In this document: piece after piece, positions 8,723 to 17,313 of the stretch
Layout: the number at the start of each line of letters is the position of its first letter
Position numbering within the stretch: position 1 is the stretch's first letter
Assembly (NCBI GenBank): GCA_034928535.1
Contig: JAYFOV010000017.1
Coordinates: 1-64,000 of the forward strand
Source: CAXXOK01 sp001604115
GTDB taxonomy: Bacteria; Bacillota; Clostridia; Christensenellales; Aristaeellaceae
Length of the DNA: 64,000 nt
Reading direction: 5' to 3'
Program-made: the position numbers and the translations under genes
The notes under the pieces: model-generated
Told to the model about the DNA's origin: nothing
The model's input: only the letters and a program-made list of their open reading frames with translations
Database searches by the model: none

Positions 8723-10848
8723 ATGACATTTCCAGATCCGTCGTCAAAAAAGATCACCGTTCAAAAATGGACGGCTCTGCGCTGTATGTGGCGGATTTTC
8801 CCGCTGAAGGGATGCTTTTTGGCAAGCTGATCCGTTCCCCGCACGCGCATGCCAAGGTGCTGGGCATTGCATTGCCGGCGTTGCCGGAGGGGTATTTTAC
8901 CGTTGATTGGCGGGACGTCCCCGGCGAGAATCGCGTGCACATCGTCAAAGATGATACGCCCGTGTTTGCCGAGGATACCGTTGCCTACATCGGCGATCCG
9001 CTGCTCATGATCGTGGGGCCGGAGGAGCAGACCGTCGAGCAGCTGGCCAATGAAACGGTCGTTCAATATCAGCCGTTGCCAGCTGTACTGGACGTACGAC
9101 AGGCGGAAACCGTGTTTTTCGATTATCAGTTTGGCCGCGGGGATGTAGCTGCCGCCATGGCGCAGGCTGATCAAGTGTTTGAAGAAGAATTTGAAACCGG
9201 CTATCAGGAGCAGGCGTATCTGGAAACCCAAGGGCTAATTGCCGAGTTTCTGGATGGCAAGCTGACCCTCCATGGCAGCATGCAGTGCCCCTACTATGTA
9301 CACGGCGCGCTGATCAAGGCGTTGGGGCTGACCCCAGACCGCGTGCGCGTTGTGCAGGATGTGACCGGCGGCGGTTTTGGCGGCAAGGAGGATTACCCGT
9401 CGATCCTGGCTTGTCAGGTGGCTGTTGCGGCCTATAAGGCAGGCGGAAAGCCCGTTCGCGTGATCTATGGACGCCGGGAAGATATGGCGTTCACCTCCAA
9501 GCGCCATCCATCCCTGACCCGCTACCAAGTTGCTGTCAAGGATGGTCGTGTGACCGCGATGGATATTGATGTGGTGTTCAATGCAGGCGGCTACACCACG
9601 CTCTCGGCTGTGGTGCTGCAGCGCGGCATCATCGCTTCGCCCGGGGTATATCATGTCGAGCACCTGCGTGTGCGCGGGCGCGCAGTGAAGACCAACACTG
9701 TCCCCTGCGGCGCATTCCGTGGATTTGGTGCACCGCAAACCTTCTTTGCGGTGGAAATGATGATGGCGCATATCGCAGCCCGGCTGGGCGAGGATCCACT
9801 GGCTTTCAAGATGCGCCACATGGTCAGGCAGGGTGATCTGACCTCTACCGAGGGCCGTTACCACTTCCCCGTGCCCTTGCCCGCGATGATCCGCGAAGTC
9901 GAAACCATGAGCGATTACGCCCACAAATGGGCGGAATACCGGCAACCACAGACCGGGCGCTTTCGCCGCGGCATCGGCATGAGCCTGTGGTTCCACGGCG
10001 CGGGCTTTACCGGCAGCGGGGAGCGCGACCACATCAAAGCCGTCACGCGCCTTCACAAAACGCCGGACGGCCGGGTGGAAGTGCTGGCAAGCCAGACGGA
10101 CATCGGTCAGGGTATCAAGACCACGCTGTGCAAAATCGTGGCCAATGAGCTGAACCTTCCGCTGCACAAAGTGTTTTATGATAACCCCGACACAGATCGC
10201 GTGCCCGATTCCGGGCCGACCGTCGCCTCCCGCAGCCTGATGACTGTTGGCGAGTTGCTGCGCCGCGCTGCCATCCGCCTGCGCAGTGAATGGGTGGAAG
10301 GGCAGGATCAGGTGGTAGAGGAAAACTTCCGCGAACCGGATTTTGTGATTCCCTTCTACATCGAAAAATTCCAGGGCGATGCCTACCCGACCTATGCGTG
10401 GGCGGCCTGCGCCGTGGAGGTGGAGGTAGACAGCCTTACCGGCACTCATGAGGTGCTGGGCGCTTGGGCCAGCTTTGACGTTGGCACCCCGATCGATCTG
10501 AACATCGTAATCGGTCAGATGGAGGGCGGCCTGCTGCAAGGGCTCGGTTATGCCAGCATGGAGCAGATGGCCTATGACGGAACCGGCCGCATCCGCAACA
10601 ACAGCTTTACGGACTACATCATCCCCACAGCGATGGATGTGCCTGTTTTGCAGGTCAAAATGCATGTGGAGCCCTATCCGCTGGGCCCCTATGGCGCCAA
10701 AGGTGCGGGAGAACTGCCGCTTGTGGGTGCGCCCGGAGCCTACATGGTCGCGATGGAGCAGGCGCTGGGGATCAGCATCAACCACATCCCCTTCAGCGCA
10801 GAGGATGCGCTGCTCCCCAAAATCACCGTGCCAAAGGAGGCTCAGTAA
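8719..10848 (+). CDS. xdhA: Molybdenum hydroxylase large subunit (xanthine dehydrogenase type)
   Basis: This 709-residue protein is the molybdopterin-binding subunit of the xanthine dehydrogenase/aldehyde oxidase family. It begins with the small 'hammerhead' domain (KLIRSPHAHAKV, residues 35-46) followed by the cofactor-binding domains. Visible motifs include GGGFGGKED, the PCGAFRGFGAPQ loop, QTDIGQGI and a C-terminal GAKGAGELPLVGAP, where Glu665 matches the catalytic glutamate. It would hydroxylate a purine or another N-heterocycle together with the two following subunits. Its start overlaps the upstream gene by four bases. The substrate cannot be fixed from sequence; xanthine or hypoxanthine is the default guess. 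No selenocysteine or frameshift is seen. Confidence 0.88.
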   Translation: MNDISRSVVKKDHRSKMDGSALYVADFPAEGMLFGKLIRSPHAHAKVLGIALPALPEGYFTVDWRDVPGENRVHIVKDDTPVFAEDTVAYIGDPLLMIVGPEEQTVEQLANETVVQYQPLPAVLDVRQAETVFFDYQFGRGDVAAAMAQADQVFEEEFETGYQEQAYLETQGLIAEFLDGKLTLHGSMQCPYYVHGALIKALGLTPDRVRVVQDVTGGGFGGKEDYPSILACQVAVAAYKAGGKPVRVIYGRREDMAFTSKRHPSLTRYQVAVKDGRVTAMDIDVVFNAGGYTTLSAVVLQRGIIASPGVYHVEHLRVRGRAVKTNTVPCGAFRGFGAPQTFFAVEMMMAHIAARLGEDPLAFKMRHMVRQGDLTSTEGRYHFPVPLPAMIREVETMSDYAHKWAEYRQPQTGRFRRGIGMSLWFHGAGFTGSGERDHIKAVTRLHKTPDGRVEVLASQTDIGQGIKTTLCKIVANELNLPLHKVFYDNPDTDRVPDSGPTVASRSLMTVGELLRRAAIRLRSEWVEGQDQVVEENFREPDFVIPFYIEKFQGDAYPTYAWAACAVEVEVDSLTGTHEVLGAWASFDVGTPIDLNIVIGQMEGGLLQGLGYASMEQMAYDGTGRIRNNSFTDYIIPTAMDVPVLQVKMHVEPYPLGPYGAKGAGELPLVGAPGAYMVAMEQALGISINHIPFSAEDALLPKITVPKEAQ

Positions 10849-10849
10849 C

Positions 10850-11326
10850 ATGCTCAACAGCATAGATTTTACCCTGAACGGTCAACCGACCTCCTATACC
10901 GGCAGCGCCACCGCTCGGCTTTTGGATGTGCTGCGTGATCAATACCACTTGACCGGCGTCAAATGCGGCTGCAAGGAAGGCGAATGCGGCGCATGCAGCA
11001 TCCTGCTCAACGGCAAGCTGGTCAACAGCTGCATGGTCGCCATGGGTCGCCTGGCGGGCTGTGATGTCATGACCATTGAAGGATATGAAAAAACGGAGCG
11101 CTTTCAGGTGCTGGACGCCGCCTATGCCGCTGTGGCGGCTGTACAGTGCGGGTTTTGCATCCCCGGCATGGTGCTGGCCAGCGAATGCATCCTGGCGCAG
11201 TACCCGCACCCGACCGAAGCGGAGATCCGTGAGGGAATCTCCGGCAATCTGTGCCGCTGCACAGGTTACAATGCCATCGTCAAGGCAATTCAGATCGCGG
11301 CGGAAAAGGGGGCGGGATTATGGTAA
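10850..11326 (+). CDS. xdhC: Molybdenum hydroxylase [2Fe-2S] subunit
   Basis: This 158-residue protein has the two iron-sulfur motifs of hydroxylase small subunits: CGCKEGECGAC with a further Cys about 12 residues on (plant ferredoxin-type cluster), and CGFC with CRC in the C-terminal helical domain. It passes electrons from the molybdenum site to the FAD subunit. The ATG at 10850 lies one base after the stop of the large subunit, with AAAGGAGGC upstream inside that gene. Its end overlaps the FAD subunit gene by seven bases. Length and motifs are ordinary for the family. The gene letter follows one of several naming schemes. Confidence 0.9.
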   Translation: MLNSIDFTLNGQPTSYTGSATARLLDVLRDQYHLTGVKCGCKEGECGACSILLNGKLVNSCMVAMGRLAGCDVMTIEGYEKTERFQVLDAAYAAVAAVQCGFCIPGMVLASECILAQYPHPTEAEIREGISGNLCRCTGYNAIVKAIQIAAEKGAGLW

Positions 11327-12138
11327 ATGGCTACATCCCCTCCACGCTGCGTGAAGCCTTGGAGATTCGCGCAAGCTTTGAGGTGATCCCATACGCAGGC
11401 GGCACCGATCTGATGATTGAGGAACACCGTGCCGGGTCATACCTCTTTCTGAGCCAGTTGCCGGAGCTCAAACACATTACGTTGGAAGCAGGCCTGTTGC
11501 GGCTTGGCGCTTGCTGCACCTTTACCGAGCTACTGGAGCACCCGGCCACCCCGGCCATCCTGCGTGATGCGCTGCGGCTCATCGCCGCACCGGCCATCCG
11601 CAACGAAGGCACCATCGGCGGCAATATTGCCAATGGCAGCGCCAAGGCGGACAGTGCTCTCATCTTTTACGTAGCCGATGCATCGATCAAGCTGTCCAGT
11701 GCCCGGGGCGAGCGCGTGCTGCCCATTCAGGACTTTTACCTGGGCCGCAAACAACTCGCCCTGCAGCCGGATGAACTGATCACAGAGGTACTGCTGCCTA
11801 CCGAACGACTGGCACATTACTGCTATCATAAGATCGGCGCACGCAAAGCCTTGGCCATCTCCCGCGTTGCCTTTGCCGGGCTCATGGATGTTACCGATGG
11901 CACCATCAACCACTGTGCAACGGCCTTTGGCGCGGTGAGCGATCTGATCATTCGCCGGAGGGATATCGACGCTATGCTGATCGGTAAAACCATCGAGCAA
12001 GCACGGGATGTCAAGCAGGCCTATCTGGCCGCCTTTGAGGAGGCCATCCAGCCCACACGCGGCCGTGTTTCCACGGAGTACCGCAAAGCCGCCTGCATGA
12101 ACCTGCTTACCCACTTCCTGGCGCAGTTTGGCATCTAG
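11320..12138 (+). CDS. xdhB: Molybdenum hydroxylase FAD-binding subunit
   Basis: This 272-residue protein matches the FAD-binding subunit of CO dehydrogenase/xanthine dehydrogenase enzymes. YAGGTDLM near residue 25 and TIGGNIANGSAKAD near residue 100 are the flavin-contact motifs. The C-terminal part (KIGARKALAISRVAFAG onward) is the CO_deh_flav_C domain. It transfers electrons from the iron-sulfur subunit to NAD+ or another acceptor. It is the last gene of the operon, which ends at a strong bidirectional terminator. The start overlaps the upstream gene. No XdhC-type insertion chaperone and no molybdate transporter are found in the window, so they must be elsewhere. Confidence 0.9.
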   Translation: MVNGYIPSTLREALEIRASFEVIPYAGGTDLMIEEHRAGSYLFLSQLPELKHITLEAGLLRLGACCTFTELLEHPATPAILRDALRLIAAPAIRNEGTIGGNIANGSAKADSALIFYVADASIKLSSARGERVLPIQDFYLGRKQLALQPDELITEVLLPTERLAHYCYHKIGARKALAISRVAFAGLMDVTDGTINHCATAFGAVSDLIIRRRDIDAMLIGKTIEQARDVKQAYLAAFEEAIQPTRGRVSTEYRKAACMNLLTHFLAQFGI

Positions 12139-12266
12139 GGTATTTTCTGCCTTAAGGCCGCAAATATCCGCAGTGTTTTACCGCTTTGCTGCCGATGGAG
12201 GCATACGTTCCGATGTGTTTTGATACGCGGCTGCACGGGATTGCTTCCCAACCTCGACGGCGAGAT

Positions 12267-12313
12267 CCACACAGCAAAAAGACCGCCGTGCCGGTGGTCT
12301 TTTTGCTGTGTGG
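12267..12313. terminator. Bidirectional terminator
   Basis: A 21-base arm (12267-12287) pairs with 12293-12313 with one G-T mismatch and a five-base loop. AAAAA and TTTTT are built into opposite arms, so the hairpin can stop both the hydroxylase operon (+) and the arabinofuranosidase gene (-). Confidence 0.9.
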
Positions 12314-12326
12314 TCAGGCGCTCCGC

Positions 12327-13841
12327 TTATGTCAGGGGCACCAACCGGATCATATTCCAGCTCAGGCTGGGGATGTTAATGTGCAGATGGCCGCCATCTA
12401 ACTCGCCCAAATCACCGGGCACGGGCGCCACGGTATTGGGCGCGGCTTCGGTGTTGATGGCCTTCACGTCATCATGGTGCAGCACGCTGTGCTCTGCCAC
12501 GGCCATCTTGCCAAAGGCGCGCAGATCCACCGTCAGGTGTACATCTTCAGCCATATCACGGTTTACGGCAAACACCGTGAGCGATCCATCCTCCGCCAGC
12601 GTTGCCGTGGCATCCAGCAACGGCACGGCCTCAATATCTTCGCAATCGTACACCGGACTATCCACAACAGGCCGCAGGGCTGTGCCGCGCCCATGTGCGC
12701 TGGCCTGCATCAGCGGCCAGAAAATAGTCTGTGCCCATACGCCGCCACCGTTGCGGGTCATGATGGGCGCGATCACGTTCACCAGTTGTGCCAGGCACGC
12801 AATCTTCACACGGTCGGCATTGCGCAGGAATGTGATCAGCATGGAACCGACCAGCAATGCATCCTCAAAATTATAGATGTCCTCCAGCAGCGGCAAAGCG
12901 CGGTTCCATTTGTCTTGCTTCCACACTTCCTGATCCTGCTCGCTGGAGTGGTACCATACATTCCATTCATCAAAGGAAAGTCCCAGTTTTTTCTTGCTGC
13001 GTTTTTTCGCGCCGACCGCATCGCAAATGGAGGCAACTTCCCGGATGAACAGCTCCATTTCCATGCTGCGTGCCAGGAAACTGGGGGTATCGTTGTTGCG
13101 GTTGCCATAGTAACGGTGCAGGCTCACATACTCGATCTGGTCATAGCACTCATCCAGCATCTGGTACTCCCACTCACCGTAGGTCTGCATCTCCCGCGAA
13201 GAGGAGCCGCACGCGACCAGCTCGATGGTGGGGTCGACCCACTTCATGACTTTGCCCGCCTCGTTGGCGATGCGGCCATATTCATAGGCAGTTTTGTGCC
13301 CGATCTGCCATGCGCCGTCCATCTCGTTACCCAAGCACCAAAGCTTGATGCCAAAGGGATCCTTGGCGCCGTTTTGGATGCGCAGGTCGCTATAAAAACT
13401 GCCCGAAGGGTGGTTGGCATATTCCACGATATTGCGCGCAGCATCCGCACCGCGTGTGCCCAGATTCACGGCATACATGACTTCGGTTTGAGCCTGTTTG
13501 GCCCACTGCACAAACTCGTGCAGACCCACCTCATTGGTCTCCGTTGTGAACCAAGCCAAATCCAGCCGATGGGGGCGTTTTTCCCGGAGGCCGACGCTAT
13601 CCTCCCACTGAAAACCGGAAACAAAGTTGCCGCCGGGATAGCGCACGATCGGCATGCCCAGCTTTTTCACCATATCAATCACATCGCGGCGAAACCCATT
13701 TTGATCCGCAGTGGGATGGGATGGCTCGTAGATGCCGCCATACACCGCGCGGCCAAGATGTTCGATAAAGGAACCGTAGATGCGCCGATCGATCTTGCCG
13801 ATGGAAAAATCCTTGTCCAAAACCATTCTCGCCGTTTTCAT
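12327..13841 (-). CDS. abfA: GH51 alpha-L-arabinofuranosidase
   Basis: This 504-residue enzyme belongs to glycoside hydrolase family 51. The catalytic acid/base is Glu173 in WCLGNEMDG, and the nucleophile is Glu292 in LSFDEWNVWY; both are intact. The N-terminal 380 residues form the (beta/alpha)8 barrel and the rest the beta-sandwich. It removes alpha-L-arabinofuranosyl units from arabino-oligosaccharides. There is no signal peptide, so it works in the cytoplasm on imported sugars. AAGGAG lies nine bases upstream of the ATG. It lies downstream of an ArsR-like regulator and a sugar importer on the same strand, which probably supplies the substrate. Confidence 0.92.
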   Translation of the reverse strand: MKTARMVLDKDFSIGKIDRRIYGSFIEHLGRAVYGGIYEPSHPTADQNGFRRDVIDMVKKLGMPIVRYPGGNFVSGFQWEDSVGLREKRPHRLDLAWFTTETNEVGLHEFVQWAKQAQTEVMYAVNLGTRGADAARNIVEYANHPSGSFYSDLRIQNGAKDPFGIKLWCLGNEMDGAWQIGHKTAYEYGRIANEAGKVMKWVDPTIELVACGSSSREMQTYGEWEYQMLDECYDQIEYVSLHRYYGNRNNDTPSFLARSMEMELFIREVASICDAVGAKKRSKKKLGLSFDEWNVWYHSSEQDQEVWKQDKWNRALPLLEDIYNFEDALLVGSMLITFLRNADRVKIACLAQLVNVIAPIMTRNGGGVWAQTIFWPLMQASAHGRGTALRPVVDSPVYDCEDIEAVPLLDATATLAEDGSLTVFAVNRDMAEDVHLTVDLRAFGKMAVAEHSVLHHDDVKAINTEAAPNTVAPVPGDLGELDGGHLHINIPSLSWNMIRLVPLT

Positions 13842-14398
13842 ATAAGTTCTCCTTGCACTGAAATGGGTTCCATCCCCACGGCTGTCCGCCGCCGGAATCG
13901 GGGCAGATGCACAGGGGGCTTTATCGCCGGGGTTAGGTCACGGTGCGCAACCGGTCATGACCCCTCGAATCAAATGAAAATAAGGCGCATGCGATTTGCC
14001 TGTACAGCATCGGTGTCCCATCGCGCGCGGTGGGCGTTCCGATGCCCAAGTATCATGCGCCTGAATGCCCGCGGCCGCCGTGCCCATGGGCAAGCTTACA
14101 TGCCCTGATCGCTGAACGTACCTCCGCGCGCTGGAATGCGGGAAGCGGTTATGGCGTTTGTCTATGGACGGGGTCGCCCGGCCAACGCCGCTTCTCCACT
14201 GCCCTAAGCATACCGTAGGGGGATGCTTTGCCTTCTGTGGCGCTGCAGTGCCACACGCTCCGCCCCTGCCGCCACGCCAGAATCAAGGGCATTGGAGCCG
14301 TTGTATGCCTGCCCCGTTACAAGGCAGTGCTCGCACAGGCTGGGGATGCCCTTGCCTGCCGGCGCATGGTGCCCGGCCTTGCCTTGCGCAAGACGTGG
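13842..14398. other. Leader region before abfA, no gene seen
   Basis: This 557-base gap separates the regulator from abfA on the minus strand. Open frames inside it look like non-coding shadows. I see no clear sigma-70 promoter; the best minus-strand candidate is a weak TATTTT near 13978-13983. A CGCATGCG palindrome sits near 13987. Given the gap, abfA may have its own transcript. Confidence 0.35.
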
Positions 14399-15400
14399 TC
14401 AGATGCAGGGTCCCTCGCTGGGCATACCAAAAACACTATGGATTTCCTGCATCGTGCGGTTGCGCCCATACCAGAAATCTTTGACCTTTGCCAGATCGTC
14501 CTCTGCGGAGGAATAGAAGGTGCGCACCAGAATATCCTGGCTGTGGTTGCCAAACTTCTTGCCATACACCGTGAGGCCGCCAACATGCTCCGCGTTTTCG
14601 CCCACCTCCATCTTGAAGCGCCAGCTGGGCTGGTCGTTCACGATGTCGCTGATGGTCACATTGCTTTTGCGCTCCTCATCCAGATAGGTGCCATTGCGAT
14701 CCACACGGATCTGCTTGAGCAGCCCGTACTGGTTTGCCTGCCACCACATAGGCGTAATGATGCCATGCCGCACGCCAAAATCACCCGGGCAGGTCCAGTC
14801 AAACAGCCTGACGCCATTGAGGTAAAAGGTGATGTCGGAAGGCCAATCCTCATTATAGCCAGGCGCTTCGGAGGATATTTCCAGGGAGATATGGATTTCC
14901 TCAAGCGATTGGGATGGTCGCATGTAGTTGGGAAAAGCATAATCCACATATCCTTGGGTAAACCAAAGAATTTGGGCATTCATCCGCTGCGGATCCATCA
15001 GGAACTTCGGCTCGTCAAAATAACCGACAATGCTGTCCTCGGTTGCCAAGCCACAGGTGGGCTTCACGTCAATTTCGCTGTAGTGCCCCACGGGGATAGA
15101 CACTTCATAGATGTTTTGCGTGATGTCCTTGTGTGGCATTTGGATGCGGTATTCGGTTTCGATCATCACGCACTTCTTTTGCATAGCGCCATCCACCGTG
15201 ACCATGGAAGCCTTGACCAACCCGGCGCTTTCCAGCTTTTGCACGTGACGGGTCATGATCGAGCTGCTGATGCCCAGTTTTTCCGCCAACTGCTTGATGT
15301 TCAGGCTTTCCTTGGACAAAAGCCGAAGGATTTCCACCCGTACCTCACTGGCTAACGCCTCAAAGAAGGGTACACTTTGCTTTTCCACATAGATGATCAT
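14399..15400 (-). CDS. ArsR-like transcriptional regulator with long C-terminal domain
   Basis: This is a 333-residue protein. Residues 8-75 form a winged helix-turn-helix of the ArsR type (FFEALASEVRVEILRLLS, then IKQLAEKLGISSSIMTRHV). The remaining 250 residues form a larger unknown domain, rich in aromatic and acidic residues (PMWWQANQYG, SWRFKMEVGE), reminiscent of a sugar-binding or jelly-roll-like fold. Such long ArsR-like proteins occur beside carbohydrate genes in Clostridia. It lies 26 bases after the permease gene and upstream of abfA, so it likely responds to arabinosides and controls this locus (inference). The metal-binding cysteines of classical ArsR are absent. Confidence 0.7.
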   Translation of the reverse strand: MIIYVEKQSVPFFEALASEVRVEILRLLSKESLNIKQLAEKLGISSSIMTRHVQKLESAGLVKASMVTVDGAMQKKCVMIETEYRIQMPHKDITQNIYEVSIPVGHYSEIDVKPTCGLATEDSIVGYFDEPKFLMDPQRMNAQILWFTQGYVDYAFPNYMRPSQSLEEIHISLEISSEAPGYNEDWPSDITFYLNGVRLFDWTCPGDFGVRHGIITPMWWQANQYGLLKQIRVDRNGTYLDEERKSNVTISDIVNDQPSWRFKMEVGENAEHVGGLTVYGKKFGNHSQDILVRTFYSSAEDDLAKVKDFWYGRNRTMQEIHSVFGMPSEGPCI

Positions 15401-15426
15401 GGCTAGCCTCCTGGCAAGAACATGGG

Positions 15427-16281
15427 TTAGCCCTTGACGCCGCCCGCCGTCATGCCCTCAATAAAGTATCGCTGGAAGCAGACAAACAGGATCAATACAG
15501 GGATGATCGCCATCACCGAGCCCGCCAGCAGCACCGAGTAGTTGTTGCCATAGGGCGAAAGCAGGGATGCAAGCCCAAGCGGCAGCGTCATCTTGCTTTG
15601 TGAGCGGATCACGATCAACGGCCACAGGAAACCGTTCCAGCTGTTCATCCCAATCAGGATGCCCATGGCTGCGAAGGAGGGGATGGCCAGCGGCATCATA
15701 ATACGGAAGTATATACCATATTCGCTACATCCATCCACTCGACCTGCATCCACAAATTCATGCGGGAGGCCGCTCATGTATTGCCGGAAGAAGAAGATGG
15801 GCATGGCTTGCGCGATAAACGGCAGTATGATGCCCGCAAAGGAGTCGATCAGGGTGATGCCCAGAGTCGCTTTGATGCCCATGAACAATTGGAACAGCGG
15901 CAGAATGATGATCTCCAGCGGCACCATCATCACCAGCAGCACACAGGTGAAAATCAGGTTTTTCCCCTTAAAATCATACACCGCAAATCCATACCCTACA
16001 AAAGCACTCACAAGCAATGTGCATATGGTTTGCACCACCGTCAGCAGCACGCTGTTGCCAAACCACTGAAAATACCCTTCGGTGCCAGAAAAGAGAAAGC
16101 GGTAGTTATCCATGGACATGACCGGCCAATCGATGCTCAGGTTCAGCCCTTTGCGCAGCACCTCGGTCGCAGGTTTGAAGGATGCGAGCACAATGGCGTA
16201 CAGCGGTACCAGCACAATGGCGGCCAGCACGGTGAACAGGAGTACCAACAGGAGCGAGACGATACGTTTGCGCGACTTCAT
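15427..16281 (-). CDS. Sugar ABC transporter permease (MalG/AraQ type)
   Basis: This 284-residue membrane protein has six hydrophobic segments and ends in the typical MTAGGVKG tail. The EAA loop, which contacts the ATPase, is seen as EFVDAGRVDGCSEYGIYFRIMMPLA near residue 180. It is the second permease of a CUT1-type importer. The start overlaps the end of the first permease by four bases (ATGA). No ATPase gene accompanies it. With the arabinofuranosidase nearby, arabino-oligosaccharides or related sugars are the likely cargo, which is an inference from context. Confidence 0.88.
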   Translation of the reverse strand: MKSRKRIVSLLLVLLFTVLAAIVLVPLYAIVLASFKPATEVLRKGLNLSIDWPVMSMDNYRFLFSGTEGYFQWFGNSVLLTVVQTICTLLVSAFVGYGFAVYDFKGKNLIFTCVLLVMMVPLEIIILPLFQLFMGIKATLGITLIDSFAGIILPFIAQAMPIFFFRQYMSGLPHEFVDAGRVDGCSEYGIYFRIMMPLAIPSFAAMGILIGMNSWNGFLWPLIVIRSQSKMTLPLGLASLLSPYGNNYSVLLAGSVMAIIPVLILFVCFQRYFIEGMTAGGVKG

Positions 16282-17228
16282 ACCTTTTTCTCCCTTCTGA
16301 TGGTGCCGTTGAGGTAAAGCTGAATCACGTTGACGATCATGACAATCAGCAGCAGTGCAAGACCAATGGCGCTGCCATAGCCCATGTTGTTTTCTTCAAA
16401 TGCCTTGCGGTACAGATATCCGACAATGGTGATGCCGATATTGTTGGGAGATCGGTTTCCGGAAAAAATCATGTAACTTTCAGTAAACATGGCCATGCCG
16501 CCATAGATGCTGATGGTGAGCACATAAATCGTGACAGGCTTGAGCATCGGAAACACGATGCGCGTGAATCGCTGCCAAGCGTTGGCGCCATCGATCTCGG
16601 CCGATTCATACAACTCCCGGGGAATGTTTTGCAGCCCGGCCAGGAAATAAAGGATGTTCACACCTGTCCAGCGCCATGTGGCCAGCATGATCAGCGCGAT
16701 AAAGGACGTATCCGCCAATTTGAGCCACTTGATGGGCTTGGCGCCAAACAGCACTACCAGTTGGTTCATCAGCGATCCGGGCATCTCGCCGAAAATGAGC
16801 CTGAAAATGGTACCGGCTACCACAACCGAAGTCAGAGCAGGGATGAACAGCGTGGAGCGGTAAAAGTTGCGCGCACGCATCAGCTTGCTGTCCAGCAGAA
16901 CTGCCAGCAGCATTGGCATCGGGATCAGGATCAGCAGTGTGAAGAATGTATAGCGCAGGTTCAAGCTAAGCGCCTTGAAAAAAATCGGATCATTCAGGTT
17001 GATGTAGTTGCGCAGGCCGATAAACTCCACCTGATTAGGCAGAATGTTCTGAAAGCTCATGATGACTGTGGAGATCATCGGGTACAGGAAAAACAAGAGA
17101 AACGTAAAGATAAAGGGCGCCACAAACACATAGGGCGCCAGCTTCTGGTTGTAGCCAAAATGCCGGAGTGTTGTTTCGTTGGTCGGCTTCCGAGGCGGTT
17201 TTGCGGCGTGTTGCACAGTCGCGTTCAT
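16278..17228 (-). CDS. Sugar ABC transporter permease (MalF/AraP type)
   Basis: This 316-residue membrane protein has six predicted segments. Its EAA loop reads ESAEIDGANAWQRFTRIVF near residue 220. It forms the transmembrane channel with the following MalG-type permease. The start was set at the ATG at 17228, which has GGAGGG eight bases upstream. A GTG at 17237 is in frame but directly touches that ribosome binding site, so it is unlikely to be used. The gene follows the solute-binding protein by 85 bases and is coupled to the next permease by an ATGA overlap. Confidence 0.88.
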   Translation of the reverse strand: MNATVQHAAKPPRKPTNETTLRHFGYNQKLAPYVFVAPFIFTFLLFFLYPMISTVIMSFQNILPNQVEFIGLRNYINLNDPIFFKALSLNLRYTFFTLLILIPMPMLLAVLLDSKLMRARNFYRSTLFIPALTSVVVAGTIFRLIFGEMPGSLMNQLVVLFGAKPIKWLKLADTSFIALIMLATWRWTGVNILYFLAGLQNIPRELYESAEIDGANAWQRFTRIVFPMLKPVTIYVLTISIYGGMAMFTESYMIFSGNRSPNNIGITIVGYLYRKAFEENNMGYGSAIGLALLLIVMIVNVIQLYLNGTIRREKKV

Positions 17229-17313
17229 GACCGTCACCCTCCAGATTGGCGCAGTGATCAGGTTGCCCCGACCACTGCGCCGGATTCCTGCCTAGCAGCG
17301 TAATCCCGGGATG

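Noticed and set aside
9235..10863. Long open frame antisense to the molybdenum hydroxylase subunit
   Set aside because: It lies fully opposite a gene with clear family motifs, has no recognisable domain and is explained by high GC content.
12474..14108. Long open frame antisense to the GH51 gene
   Set aside because: GH51 catalytic motifs on the minus strand are decisive; this frame has no ribosome binding site or family features.
17229..17237. GTG at 17237 as start of the MalF-type permease
   Set aside because: It touches the GGAGGG ribosome binding site directly; the ATG at 17228 has proper spacing.
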